From the NCBI GenBank assembly GCA_012064415.1, contig SSNU01000034.1:1-64000 (forward strand): a stretch of 64,000 bases of DNA, written 5' to 3'. The translations under genes and the position numbers were made by a program. The DNA is from Gyrodactylus bullatarudis. Its lineage: Eukaryota; Platyhelminthes; Monogenea; Gyrodactylidea; Gyrodactylidae. Shown one piece after another: positions 1-10,778 of this stretch (within the stretch, counting starts at the first letter, position 1; each line of letters starts with the position of its first letter). Under the pieces are notes generated by a model that saw only the letters and a program-made list of their open reading frames with translations, searched no databases and was not told the DNA's origin.

Positions 1-261
1 TCAATTTGATTAAACAAATGAGAATTCAGAAATGAAAATTGATAAAAATTCTGGCTTGGAAAAAGCTTGATAACCTCCAAACGACTGATCCTACGCTAAT
101 AAAAAGGGTACCATTCGAAAGAAAATTAAATTTTACATTGGAATGCTTTTTAAAATTTCAAATTTTGTTAAATCTACACGTCAAAAAAGAAGAAAAACAC
201 TCGAAAAGTATGTATTTTTTTAAGGATTTTTCGAATCTTTCTAACTTGACGCGCGTTTTTA

Positions 262-530
262 AAAGCTTTGCGAGAGTGCTAAATTCGCGTATTACCCATC
301 AATCAACGCGAAATTTTACGCTCTTTTTAATAAGGATAAAATTAATTTCGGATTCTTATTTTTTCATACCAATAATATTAATTAAAACCATTGAGATACT
401 CAAAATTAGCAATATTTGGTTTTTTGGCCATAGCGGCCAAAATATTAACGCTAGCGAAATTCTGAAAGCAGATCTGAAATCAGCACAAAATTTTATTCCA
501 GAAAAGTTAAACCTGATCAAGTTCATACGA
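262..530. repeat. Dispersed repeat, copy 1 (hairpin-bearing)
   Basis: This segment is closely similar to 7362-7612 in the same orientation. About 105 bp (375-481 versus 7475-7581) are almost identical, and similarity continues on both sides with small indels. The shared core contains a perfect hairpin: TTTTGGCC, loop ATAGC, then GGCCAAAA. The segment gives a long open frame (39-548), but the second copy does not preserve that frame over its full length, so I treat it as non-coding. It looks like a short non-autonomous element. No target-site duplication was identified. Confidence 0.7.
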
Positions 531-539
531 CTCCACCCC

Positions 540-825
540 CACCCGTAATAATTATTAAGCATATTGTGATTATCTGGTACAAATGATATTAAATATGAAC
601 AAATGTTGGCAATGTTTTTATCTTTAAACTGAGAAAAGTTAATTTGAAATCTTGTGCGAAGGGGGAGGAGTACATTAAATAGTATAGAGTATCCCCTTGT
701 AGAGCGCAGGTTATAATGGCCATTTGGTTGAGTAGCATACTTAGAGTACAGGAACGCAGAGGCTGAGATGCGTCTAAGCCAGAGTGGAAATAATTTAATA
801 ATAACTAAATTGATACCCATAATTA
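540..825 (-). mobile_element. LINE 3' fragment (reverse-transcriptase C-terminal region)
   Basis: The minus-strand frame reads LWLRRISASAFLYSKY, then HYNLRSTRGYSILFN, then a basic tail. It resembles the C-terminal end of the LINE protein seen at 43487-43969, including the order R-rich, YHKI/YSKY, SPRG/STRG-[FY]-[TS]-IL. Downstream lies a TTGTACCAGATAATCA-like tail that is also present after the 43.5 kb copy and near the 9.6 kb copy. It is a 5'-truncated, non-functional copy. Confidence 0.6.
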
Positions 826-1371
826 TAGACTATAATTATAATAATTATTGAACTATTACCTTTTGAATGTGACACATTGCCATTTATATCAAAGTTTATT
901 TTCAAGAGTTTTTATTCTCAGTGGACGAATGCAATAGGGCTAAGTGGTACTGATCGAATCAAGAGAAAATTCTCTTTAAATTGAGACAAAAAACTAAAAT
1001 ATTGTGAAATTTTGGTAAAAAAATTATCTTTCAAAAACTTGATCTACTTTTAAGTAGATCTATGATGAGAAAAATCTATGTTTCATAGGAAAATTGGGGT
1101 GTGCGATTTCTCATACACCAAAACTGGGGCACAACTGTAAAACCGAATTTCTGAGCCAAATTTCACCAATCTTTTTCTACGTCTTGGCCATCTAAAAATC
1201 TTTTCGAATGAATAAAAATATTACCCATATGGTCATTTATCTTACTTTACGATAGTATTAAATTTGTTTTTAATCTTTTATTTTAACTCTTAAAGTATCA
1301 CTGGGTTATTTCTATCACGTATCATAACTTAACAACTCATTATTATTCATCTAACACAAAAAGTAATTGTT

Positions 1372-1653
1372 TTATTTTGATAATAAATCTATTAGTATCT
1401 TGAAATACGCAAAGATCTCAACATTTGTCAAACATGTTTTATACTTATTAGAGAGAGGCAAATTTTCTAACTCATTTTTTTTTTCCAAGCTCATTTTTAA
1501 ATAGAAATAGGTTCGTGTGGTATTTTTAATCAGCACTGCATATTCTGGTAAAAAATTCCGATTAATTTGGGATATGTTGAAGAGGCTTGGGAAAATGGTA
1601 TTTTGGGGTATCAGAGAATTTAAAATTTTGAACTTGAATTTTGTAAATGGCAT
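1372..1653 (-). mobile_element. Probable LINE-derived ORF remnant
   Basis: The minus-strand frame includes LPLSNKYKTCLTNVEIFAYF. A similar string is found on the minus strand near 42890-42980, decayed by a stop (CTTTCTCTGAG, then LTN-x-AEIFAYS-x-LI). Two copies of a LINE-like peptide in unrelated places argue for transposon debris rather than a host exon. No catalytic motif is visible. Confidence 0.35.
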
Positions 1654-1850
1654 TTTCTAAGCTTGATCTAACAGATTCGCATTGCAGCCGAAAATATTTG
1701 ACTGGCCCTATTACCTTAGCTTGCAAAAAGCCAAATTTTATTGAATTACAAGATTTGTGAACAGCGTTAAATCTTACTAGAATTATTGTCTATAGAAAGT
1801 CAGATAGAAACGAATCGAAAACACTCAAAAGAGCAATCATTTTACTTGCT

Positions 1851-2352
1851 GTTGTTCGCTTGCTGCCTGACTATGTTGTATTCTGGCTTGTATCTGTATA
1901 AAAAGAAAAAGGAGAGAAAGGTGTAGTATTTCTTAAAGAGCAAAAATTACAGTGATTGTTATAGTAATCAGAATTATTAGAACTCTGATAATATAATTCA
2001 TCACTTGAAAGAACATTAAAATTAAGATTAGAATAAAAAACATTTAGATTACCCTGATAAAAATAGTTAGGACTCACACAATATTTCGAATACATGTCGT
2101 ATTCTTCTTCTGGCGTGAGATTTTTCAAAAAACTTAAGATACTTTTATTCTAATCTTAATTTTAATGTTCTTTCAAGTGATGAATTATATTATCAGAGTT
2201 ATTACTCTAATAATTCTGATTACTATAACAATCACTGTAATTTTTATAATCCTTATTTTTTAAGAAATACTACACCTTTCTCTCCTTTTTCTTTTTATAC
2301 AGATAGACCAATACAAGCCAGAATACAACATAGTCAGGCAGCAAGCGACAAC
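1851..2352. repeat. Inverted repeat of a small coding-like unit
   Basis: Bases 1851 to about 2041 reappear in reverse complement at about 2142-2352, with a central spacer near 2042-2141. The outermost 40 bases of each arm are almost identical (GCAAGCGA..., GACTATGTTGTATTCTGGCTTGTA in the left arm). Differences between arms include in-frame 3n insertions in the tyrosine/asparagine-rich frame, plus one 8-nt frame-breaking difference near the outer end. Confidence 0.85.
1871..2128 (-). CDS. Orphan Tyr/Asn/Ser-rich small ORF (85 aa)
   Basis: The ORF starts with ATG at 2126-2128 (MKNLTPEEEYDMYSKY) and continues through a tyrosine- and asparagine-rich region to FSPFSFYTDTSQNTT and a stop. The right arm of the inverted repeat encodes, on the plus strand (about 2142-2379), a related peptide. 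It contains NVLSSDELYYQS, NNSDYYNNHCNF and LRNTTPFSPFSFYTD, but no start codon. The two peptides differ by two in-frame insertions (YY in one place, YNPYF for CS in another), which hints at past coding constraint. I do not recognise the family. A CTTTTTATACAG just before the point where the frames diverge could be a splice acceptor, so either copy could be one exon of something larger or a decayed pair. Confidence 0.35.
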   Translation of the reverse strand: MKNLTPEEEYDMYSKYCVSPNYFYQGNLNVFYSNLNFNVLSSDELYYQSSNNSDYYNNHCNFCSLRNTTPFSPFSFYTDTSQNTT

Positions 2353-2401
2353 GTCAATCTATGCCGAACAGCTCCCTGAAGAACTACTTTCAAAAATATA
2401 A

Positions 2402-5400
2402 TCATTTTACTACCAAACAGTAAACTTTACTGACTTTTGAATGGTCTGAAACTGACATCTCATCATCAGAGTCTTTCCTTTCAAAGTCCTCCCGGAGATA
2501 TTCTTCAAAGTCAATCTTCTCCTGAGTTCCCGGCATTGTATAGAGGAATGGATCGTTCCTTCCGTTCAAAAAGTACGTTTTCATTTCTCCTTTACCCTTT
2601 TTTGAGAGAGTAAAAAATAAATTCAAGTGAGATTAATTAATGTTGATAAAAAGCCTACCTTGATAGTCATTCTTCCTCTGAGTTCGATATTATACGGGTA
2701 CTTGCACAAATGCTCAGCCATTGGTGTGCTCAAATGAATTCTATTGGGCTTCAGAAAAAGTTTCAGTTTTATAGCTCTTAATTTTGGGGAGATATTTACA
2801 AAACTACTTTTAAGTAAATATTGAAAATAATTGATAAAAGAATGCTTGACAAATTTTACTCACCAGGCTGTTACTCATCATTCTGCTGGCCGTATTAACA
2901 CTATCCCCAAATAGACAATACCTTGGCATTTTAAACCCAACTATACCAGCAACTATTGAGCCAGAATGAGCTCCAATATACATTTCCACATGTTTATCTG
3001 GTTTCGAAGGCCAGTAAAGTTCAGTATTGGCTACGTCCAACATTTTTAGCATCATTTCTGCAATAAATGCAGCATGTAGTTCAGTTTTTGAAGGTGCGCC
3101 TGATACCAGCATATAACTATCTCCAATTGTTTCCACCTATTATCAAATATCGATAAGAATTGAAGGTATTTTTGTTTACATACATATTTTCCAAAAATAC
3201 AGAATATAATTCAATGAAATCCGAGCATTTATCTGTAATTCATGTTACAAATGAGCATTAAAAATAAACAAACTTTGTAGCATTTATGCTGATCTGTTAA
3301 TTTGTCAAAGAAACTGTACATTCTGTTCAAGAGTTCAATAACTTTTTCAACTTTTGTCTCACAACATAGATCTGTAAATTCGACTACTTTGGTGAAACAT
3401 ATTGTCACGGATGGATAACTCTAGGGTTTTAAAGATTTTAATTATTTCCATTTTAATTTTGTCAATTTGAATAAGCTAACTGATGGAACTGATTGGGTAA
3501 AGTTGCTCTTACAACCGATAGCAAAATCTGATATTTTTGTAAAATTTCGTACATGAGATCACAATTAGTCATTAAAATTGCGATATTTATCAATAAATAG
3601 GTCAATTATAAGATTTTTACAAATTCTCAATTCTTACACCAGCAAATCGAATTTGGTCAAGAATATTCCAAGTAATTCCGAAGTAGCACCAAATCCCCTT
3701 TTTTTGAACTTTGAGTTGTAATATTTTGCTGATTTCAAGGTGAGAGAATGATCAAAAGTTGATTTTCAGGATCACAATAAGACAAGGAAACCTATTATCA
3801 CCATAAAACTTTTTCCTATAGAAAATGATCAAAATTTCACTCTAAAAAAACCTTGATCAAATTTGATTTCCCGATGTAAGAATAAATGAATAAACTCCTA
3901 TCTTCATATTACTGTACTGTATTATTCTCAAGACATTTTCTCATGTGCCAGATACAGTTTATTCCTCTGAGAAAACTTGATGCTTTACTAAATTCTAAAT
4001 TATTCTGTACAATTTTCATTCTTACCTTTATTGTATCATGAGGATGAACGCCACGCTTTAAATTTTTTGCCACACATTTGGGTATGCAACTATAAAGGAG
4101 CTCATCGGTTTTCTTTCTCATCTTATCCAAAAGTTTGACATTATCTTCCATTTCTTTACTCTTTTTTAGTTGCTATATAGATAATACAATTGTCATAGAA
4201 TAATAGTCATAGTATGATTTAGATAACTAAAACCAACTAATCACAGGTTGAGGAGTATAATGAGTAGAGCCTCAAAATTTTCTGTTGGTGAGTGGATTTT
4301 TAAAAACTGAATCACAACTTCAAGCCCTTGGTTAGTCAAACAAAAACTTGTGGAGGTATAAGAAATCAATTCATGACAAGTTTTGTTTCACTAGAAAAAT
4401 TTTCTGAACTATACCTGGTTTAAAATCACATGGTATATGCTTTCCTACAAAGTAAACCTTGGAAGGTCTGCTTTAATGTAAAAAGGTTATTTTGACCTGA
4501 TTGGACGTTTTTCATATATAACGTGGATTTTATAATTTTTCGACAATTGTGCAACATAATGCAGGCCTCCTACAAGACTTTATCCTAAATTTAGCAAAAA
4601 ATCATGCATAAACTACTTACAAGAAAACCGAAATAAAATATGAAAAATCAGTTAAATGTTAAACTCAAACATTGCGATAAATTAAAAATTAATATCTTGG
4701 AGTTTATTTAGGAGCCTAGCAATTAGATAAACTAGATCTAGTTGACATGAAGATAAATTTAAGGTCAAGAAAAAATTTATTTTTCAAATTCCATTATGAA
4801 ATAAGCCAACTAGCTACTGAGAAAATTCAATCTGACCTAAATTAGGCCGGTTTTCGAATTTCAAAAAATACACTAAAGTTCCACTTTTCAAGTTTTTTAT
4901 CGATTTTCAAGATTTGAAGCAGTTATGTGCTGATAACTTTTAACGAAGAATTCGAATTCGGCTGGAGAATTTCATAGAAATTCGTCATTATTGTGGGAAA
5001 TCGAAAAAATTGAATTTATTGATTATCACGAAGGGGAATGATCCAAAATTTTAAGCTCCAGCATGACTCCAGGTCAGCAACCCAAAATTATCTTTGAGGA
5101 AATCAGGCAACTTATGTCTTCAAAATTTTAAAGTTGAACTTTTTCTTGATTCCTTTCTACCACCACAGTCCAATTCGAATTCTTTGTCTGATGCTGATCT
5201 CGAATATCTGCATTTAACTGCTTCAAATTTTTTAAATCGATAAGAATATTGAGCTCAAAAATTGAAAAAGTGGAAATTTGATGCATTTTCGAAATTCAAA
5301 AAACGACCTAATTTTGTCAGTTTGAATTTTTTCAGAATTTTTTTATAATTTCCACAACTTATTTCATGATGGAATTTGAAAAGTAAATTTCCGTACGAGA

Positions 5401-8400
5401 ATTCAAAAATTTAGTAGATACGACACATAAATTTGGTTTCAGTAAAACAAAAAAATTTTTTTTTCTGTGAATCCGGAGAAAAATATCGAGTTTTTTGTAA
5501 AAAATAGTAAATTCTCATCTTCATGTCAACTAGGTTTATGATTTACTATGCTGTAACAATGTATTGATTTAAAAACTTATCTTGGGAATAATAAATTTAG
5601 AGACCCTATAACTCTGAACCCTGATGCCATAATTAAGAAATGCATTGTTTTAAATGGTTTTGAGAACAAAGGGAATAGCTGGTTAAAATAATATTTTACG
5701 ACGTTTTTAGGCTCCTCACTTTATATTTTCACTTCTCAGAAATTTGTACAAGATTTTTTGGTAAATTTGCGATAACTTGTATAAATAATACCATAAAATC
5801 GAAAAATTACTTACGATTTGAGATTTGGGAAAAAATTTAGTGATTTTTTCTTACAATTGTGAACTCCTTAAAAAATAAGGCGTGAATAAAACATAGTCAC
5901 TCTTGTTTGAGTGTATTGATCTGATTGAAGGAGAGAAACGGGTAATTCTTTCAACTCACATTTTCGAGGGAAGCCTTGAGGTCATCTGATTGATGATCTC
6001 CAGCAATGACTAATTCCCTAGAGTTATCGTACATGTTCATATCGTCAATGTGTAGACCATGCTCAAGCATTGAATTGACATTTGCTAATCTTGAAAAGAA
6101 GAAAAAGACCAGAAAATATAGCTATAGATATTTTTCTTCGGATAGTTAGCAAGACAAATTTGTAGATAAAATATCCTTTATGAATTCATTTTCAAAGTAA
6201 AGCTAATTAATATGAAGTTAGGAATCTATGATTTTTACAGAAATCTCGATTTTTTCATCAAGAATTCGAAGAGATGCAGTTAAAGATTTTTTGGAATCCT
6301 ACTCATGTTGCCCACTTTTACCATTTAAAGAAAAAGATTCTGAAAAAAAATTATTTTTATGAAAAGTATGGTCATTTTTCAAATTCCATTTGGCGCCAAA
6401 ATTCCATTTTTTTGAACTTTGAGCTGAAAGTTTTAGGTTAATCAAAAGAGTTTTTTCAGGATCAAGATTTGACAAGAAAATCAATTCGACTGAATCTTAT
6501 CTTATGCATAACCTCATTATCGTTTGGGAACGGAATTTCGAAATTTCGATCATTTTCACTACTTGAAAATCAATGAAATTTCGATGATTCAAAATCTCTC
6601 GAAAATGGGGTGACTGTCGATAATTTGACGGTGCTATTCAGCCTTATTATCTAATCTTGATCCTGAAAAACTCTTTTGATCAGCCTCCCACTTTCAAATC
6701 AATGAAAATTTCAGCTCAAAGTTCAAAAAAATGGAATTTTGGCGCCAAATGGGAATTTGAAAAATGACCATCAAATGGTAAAAGTGGGCAACGTGAGTAG
6801 GATTCCAAAAAATCTTTAACAAATTCCGAATCTTGATGAAAAAATGGAGATTTCTGTAAAAATCCTAGATTCCCAACTTCATATCAACCAACTTTATATT
6901 GCCATTGGTGAGGCTTTTTGAGAAATGTACAATTGGTTTAAATTTGTGTTAGAAATTAAGAGTTTTGAGAAATTAATTTTTATCTTTCTACCTTGTACCT
7001 TTACGAAAAGGATGATAACTAGGGAAATATTGTACAGATAAGACGCAATAAAATCCAATTTTTCATCTTCTATAGACTTGAAAAACATAGTTTTGGTTTC
7101 ACTTGGTATCATAGAATTCAAATCTTACATTGGAGTGCCCATGAATAAAACCATCTCCCAGGCATTAATGACGTGCATTTCTCCTCTAAACTTGAGAGTT
7201 GTCTCAGCAATCGACGTCCCCTTTTGATAGTCACCTAGAAAAATTGATTAAAACTCATAGGGGAGCTATTCTAGACATGGAGTGAATTTGATGAAATTAA
7301 AGCATTGGAGTTAAAAATATACAATAGAAAAATTATTCTTGAAATATAAACGAAAATTAATTAAGCTTTACGAGAGCGCTGAATCCGGGTAATACCCATT
7401 GATTAACGCAAAATTTTACGCTCTTTCTAATGGGAATAAAATCAATTTCGGATTCCTATGTTTTCATACCAATAATATCAATTAAAACCATTGAGATACT
7501 CAAAATTAGCAATATTTGGTTTTTTGGCCATAGCGGCCAAAATATTAACGCTAGCGAAATTCTGAAAGCAGATCTGAAATCAACCAGATCAAGTTCGTAC
7601 GAACCCTCCCTACCAGTGTTATTTATTACAGTAAATATATATGCTTTTCGAGTTTTTATTCGGATATGCAATGTATAATTTCAATTGAAGATGGCAAATT
7701 TTCACTATAAGAAATTCTGATAAATATTGAATTATTGGACACGCTATGGTCTATGCAATATATTTAAATATATTCTGAATTGACCCTGAAAAAATCCTGT
7801 CAATTTGGGAAAAATGATTTAGGGATATCAGAACATCAATTACTGAACAATGTTTATTCAGTGAACATGAGGAATATTTTATAAATACATAAAGAAGAAA
7901 CTCACTAGAAACACTCCGAACCAATACCAGCTCAAAAGAATTATGTCGGTACAATGTAATCTAAAATAATTTCAATGTTGAAATAATTAAAACACTCAAG
8001 GTCTCGGCCATTGTTCATTTATCCCAAGTTCAATGATCAATGGCTGGGAATAAGGGGGTGGAATAAAAAATTACCTCTTTCATATTGGCATTGATGAAGG
8101 GTCTTGCAATGACAAAGTTATCTGAAAACCTCTTTTGTTTCATATTCGGATTGAGGTATTCGAAGCCGCGGCCGACATGTCGGATCATCATTTTATCATC
8201 AATGAGCAGGTGAAATGGAAATATTTCGAAAAATTCTTCTCCGTTAATTTTAATCTCGTGAAAGATTGAAGTAATTGAAGTCTGACGTGTCACTTCAACC
8301 TGCTTGGTAACCTCCAAACTCTCATCTACAATCCAATTCGGTGAGAGAAGATCAATTTGGAAAACTGCCTGATGTATGCTGCCTTCTTCAACTTCCTCCT

Positions 8401-8893
8401 TCAGACTGACAGTAACATCTAGATTGTAGAAGCGCTTAGCGATCGAATGTAACTGGCCCATTATGTATGGCTCAAAGCCAGTTCTCTTTGAGGCATATTT
8501 GACGAATAATTGTCGATCAGTTTGATTTGTAACTACAAACGAGGGAGGCTTAATCTTTGGATAACTGTAACGTAAATGTTCATGAAGATTGTCGAGCATT
8601 CGAAGGAAATGAGGGAAATCCCTGCCGTGAACTCTGAGCAACTTTTCATATCCGAACTTTGACATCATGTCAACAAAGCACTCTCCATTTTCGTATAAAA
8701 TGTCCTCACATGGCTTCGACAACAGGTTACTAAGAGCCTCTAAAATGCGTAAAATCAATGACTCTGGGTAGACAACATGGGTCTGGAAGTTATGAGAGTC
8801 CCATTCAATTTCATCAAGGGCAGAAATCCAATAATCAATGCCATATACTTTTTCTATGTAGACCTGGATGCCCTCCAAGATCAGACCATACAT
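2402..8893 (-). CDS. Atypical soluble guanylate cyclase (beta/Gyc88E-like)
   Basis: This enzyme makes cGMP from GTP in the cytosol. Nine exons join in frame to about 653 aa: 8075-8893, 7906-7960, 7129-7234, 5960-6089, 4026-4172, 3274-3420, 2864-3136, 2659-2748, 2402-2596. Exon 1 is the H-NOX haem domain. It begins [18 protein letters not shown], carries the LDNLHEHL segment with the expected proximal His, and has YASKR, which fits the YxSxR haem-propionate motif. H-NOXA/PAS and a coiled coil ([16 protein letters not shown]) follow. The cyclase domain has [30 protein letters not shown] (guanine-selecting Cys; transition-state Asn and Arg) and [11 protein letters not shown]. The first metal-binding Asp position reads FTKVVEFT, Lys instead of Asp, so activity probably needs a partner subunit. 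The start Met and length fit the sGC-beta family. Introns of 62-1787 nt hold repeats. Confidence 0.93.
4738..5535. repeat. Palindromic repeat family B in sGC intron 4
   Basis: The left end (GTTGACATGAAGATAAATTT) and the right end (AATTCTCATCTTCATGTCAAC) are inverted, and internal blocks also mirror each other. Related sequence occurs at 50640-51180 and 63475-64000. The shared right-end motif TTCTCATCTTCATnTCAACTAGG also occurs near 32215, 28570 and 63245. There is no coding capacity. This looks like a MITE-type element. Confidence 0.7.
6197..6897. repeat. Palindromic repeat family A (MITE-like) in sGC intron 3
   Basis: The ends are long imperfect inverted repeats. The left reads ATATGAAGTTAGGAATCTAT and the right is the complement of ATATGAAGTTGGGAATCTAG. 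They continue inward through GATTTTTACAGAAATCTCGA, TCATCAAGAATTCG and GGAATCCTACTCA. Both inner arms contain the 12-bp palindrome TTTGGCGCCAAA or close variants. Further copies are at 44692-45231, 52497-52796 and, truncated, at 18935-19415, 24006-24345 and 29625-30382. There is no ORF of its own. Confidence 0.8.
7362..7612. repeat. Dispersed repeat, copy 2 (hairpin-bearing)
   Basis: This is the second copy of the element at 262-530, sitting in sGC intron 2. It keeps the TTTTGGCC/GGCCAAAA hairpin. It lacks about 35 nt present near position 485-518 of copy 1, but regains similarity at GATCAAGTTCGTACGA. Confidence 0.7.
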
Positions 8894-9559
8894 GGCGATA
8901 ACAACCTTGAATATTATTTTCTTTTTAAAATCAATTAGATATTTATATATATATAGAGAGAGAAATATTAGTAACTATGACAACAGAGAAGATCATGATC
9001 TCATTAAACTTGAGTAGTTGGTCCTAATTGAGATGTTTGTTTATCTTCTTCTTCTCGATAATGGGATGAAATGAACATTTTTCAAGAGGAACTAAAGACT
9101 TTCAAGTTTGATAGTTAAACAGTTATCAAAAGATTATCTAAATATGGATCAACGTTCTCGTCATCAAAGAAAGGTGATTACTAAAAGGAGTCGAGATGAG
9201 ATTTGCTTTTTCGACAGAGAAAAACTTGATTAATATTCTCATAGAATTAGACTAGACCTCGAAAAAATTAGTAGACGGAATTTTACAAATTTAGCTCTGT
9301 CGATATAAAGTTTTTTAATGTTGCAAAAATGACTTAAATTTTAAAAGAACTGTTTGAGACTCAAAAACAGTTAAAACAGATTAAAAACTAATTTTTTCTT
9401 TTTTTCATGAAAATAAAAATTCTGACCAGTCAAAAATACAAGATCAAGTCTAGATTCTAGAATACTCGGATGAAGTTTGTATATCCTCGTGTATTCTCTC
9501 ATAATAATCTATCACAAGAATTTTTTCTTGATGATGTATAAAGACTCTTCGTCAGAAAC
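8894..9559. other. sGC upstream region, no gene seen
   Basis: This AT-rich upstream sequence of the guanylate cyclase contains a short AT/AG microsatellite (8940-8962: ATATTTATATATATATAGAGAGAGA). No coding exon, RNA gene or clear promoter motif can be supported. Confidence 0.5.
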
Positions 9560-9900
9560 TTATGGAATATATAAGATTTTTATTTGAAAAAGTTAGTAAA
9601 ATAGTAATGATTATCTGGTGCATTAGTAGAAATAATAGGCAGTAGACGGGATTTTGTGATAGAGAACAGCAGAAAATGCGATTTTTCTCTGCCAAATGGG
9701 GTAGAGATCAGCCTTGACGAGTAGTTGTTTATATGAGCGAGGGCCAAAACATGAACGGAGGATTCGAAATTGGGGGCTTTCAGTTTTCTTGATTGTTCCG
9801 ACAGGAAGATTGGATAGGAGGGAGGCTCCATAGTCCAGATGGGGTAGTATGCACTGCTTAAAAAGGAGTAAACGCAAACTGAGGGAGTGAACAAATTTTC
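9560..9900 (-). mobile_element. LINE 3' fragment (RT C-terminal region)
   Basis: The minus-strand frame reads LRLLLFKQCILPHLDYGASLLSNLP, then IRSCFGP-type and LYPIWQRKIAFSAVLYHKIP. It matches the plus-strand copy at 43600-43840 (LRLLLFKQCILPHLDYGASLLCNLP, FCFAPYLYKELL, HPIWMRR). The 3' tail shares TTTTTCAAATAAAAA with that copy. It is truncated and non-functional. Confidence 0.75.
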
Positions 9901-10778
9901 AAAGAAAATAGGATTTGATTCTTAACGTTTTGAGAATAGAAGTGGCATGAATCGAGGTGTCAAGTTTGTTGGAGTAATTAGCCAGGATATTCATAATTTT
10001 AGTGAAAATTCATCAAAGACTATATTTTTTTAAAAGTATTTTCGATACTTAATTTATTTGTTATAGGTTTTTTTGGTGACGAGGGATAAGTGCTCAGGTC
10101 TTTTAGTATCTCTAAATCGATGCGGAGAAAGACTGGTTGATGATTGAAAAAAATACTTTTCAAAAACTCTTATAATAAAATATAGAAATAATATATAATA
10201 AAAACTTATCGTTATATACCAACACATTTTAGACCTTAGACAAATTCATAACTGAAAATTACAAGGAGAAATAAATTCTGATTATCATAGACTCAGTTAA
10301 ATTTTCATTTACAAGCTCAACTTGCTCAAAGGACTGAGATTAGGTTTCGTCAATTACCCTTGATAGTATTGGCTGCAACCTCATTTTCCGTTAAAACTAT
10401 GGATTCTGACTTAGAAATTGAAAAGATCATCGCCATTTTTATCGTTCTGACTATTGTAATTATAATTGTATATAAATATTAAATTGATTCTTATACAATA
10501 TATAACAGATTTATACATGTAAAGTGTATTTATGGCCCAAATGGGCATAGGTAAAAATAAAAATGTATTAAATTTTGTTGAAATTCATAATGGACACGGA
10601 ATTTTATTATCATCCTTCTCAAAGGATTCAATAATATTCTAATCTCCAATTTGTTTTATTCTTATTTCGATAATAATTAATAAATAAACTTTGAGCATCG
10701 AAATCAGAAATAGCGTGAGTTCATTTGAATGGTAAAGGGAGGGGGGCTAAGCGAAATAATAGAAATACACAACAAGTT
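9901..10778. other. Intergenic, low complexity
   Basis: AT-rich sequence between the LINE fragment and the end of the coiled-coil gene. Nothing codes here that I can support. The minus-strand stretch just after the 10779 stop would carry that gene's 3' UTR and polyadenylation signal (AATAAG/AATAAA-like strings near 10660-10690). Confidence 0.5.

Noticed and set aside
39..548. 169-codon open frame at the window start
   Set aside because: Largely the dispersed repeat. The second copy at 7.4 kb preserves only part of the frame, and there is no family resemblance.
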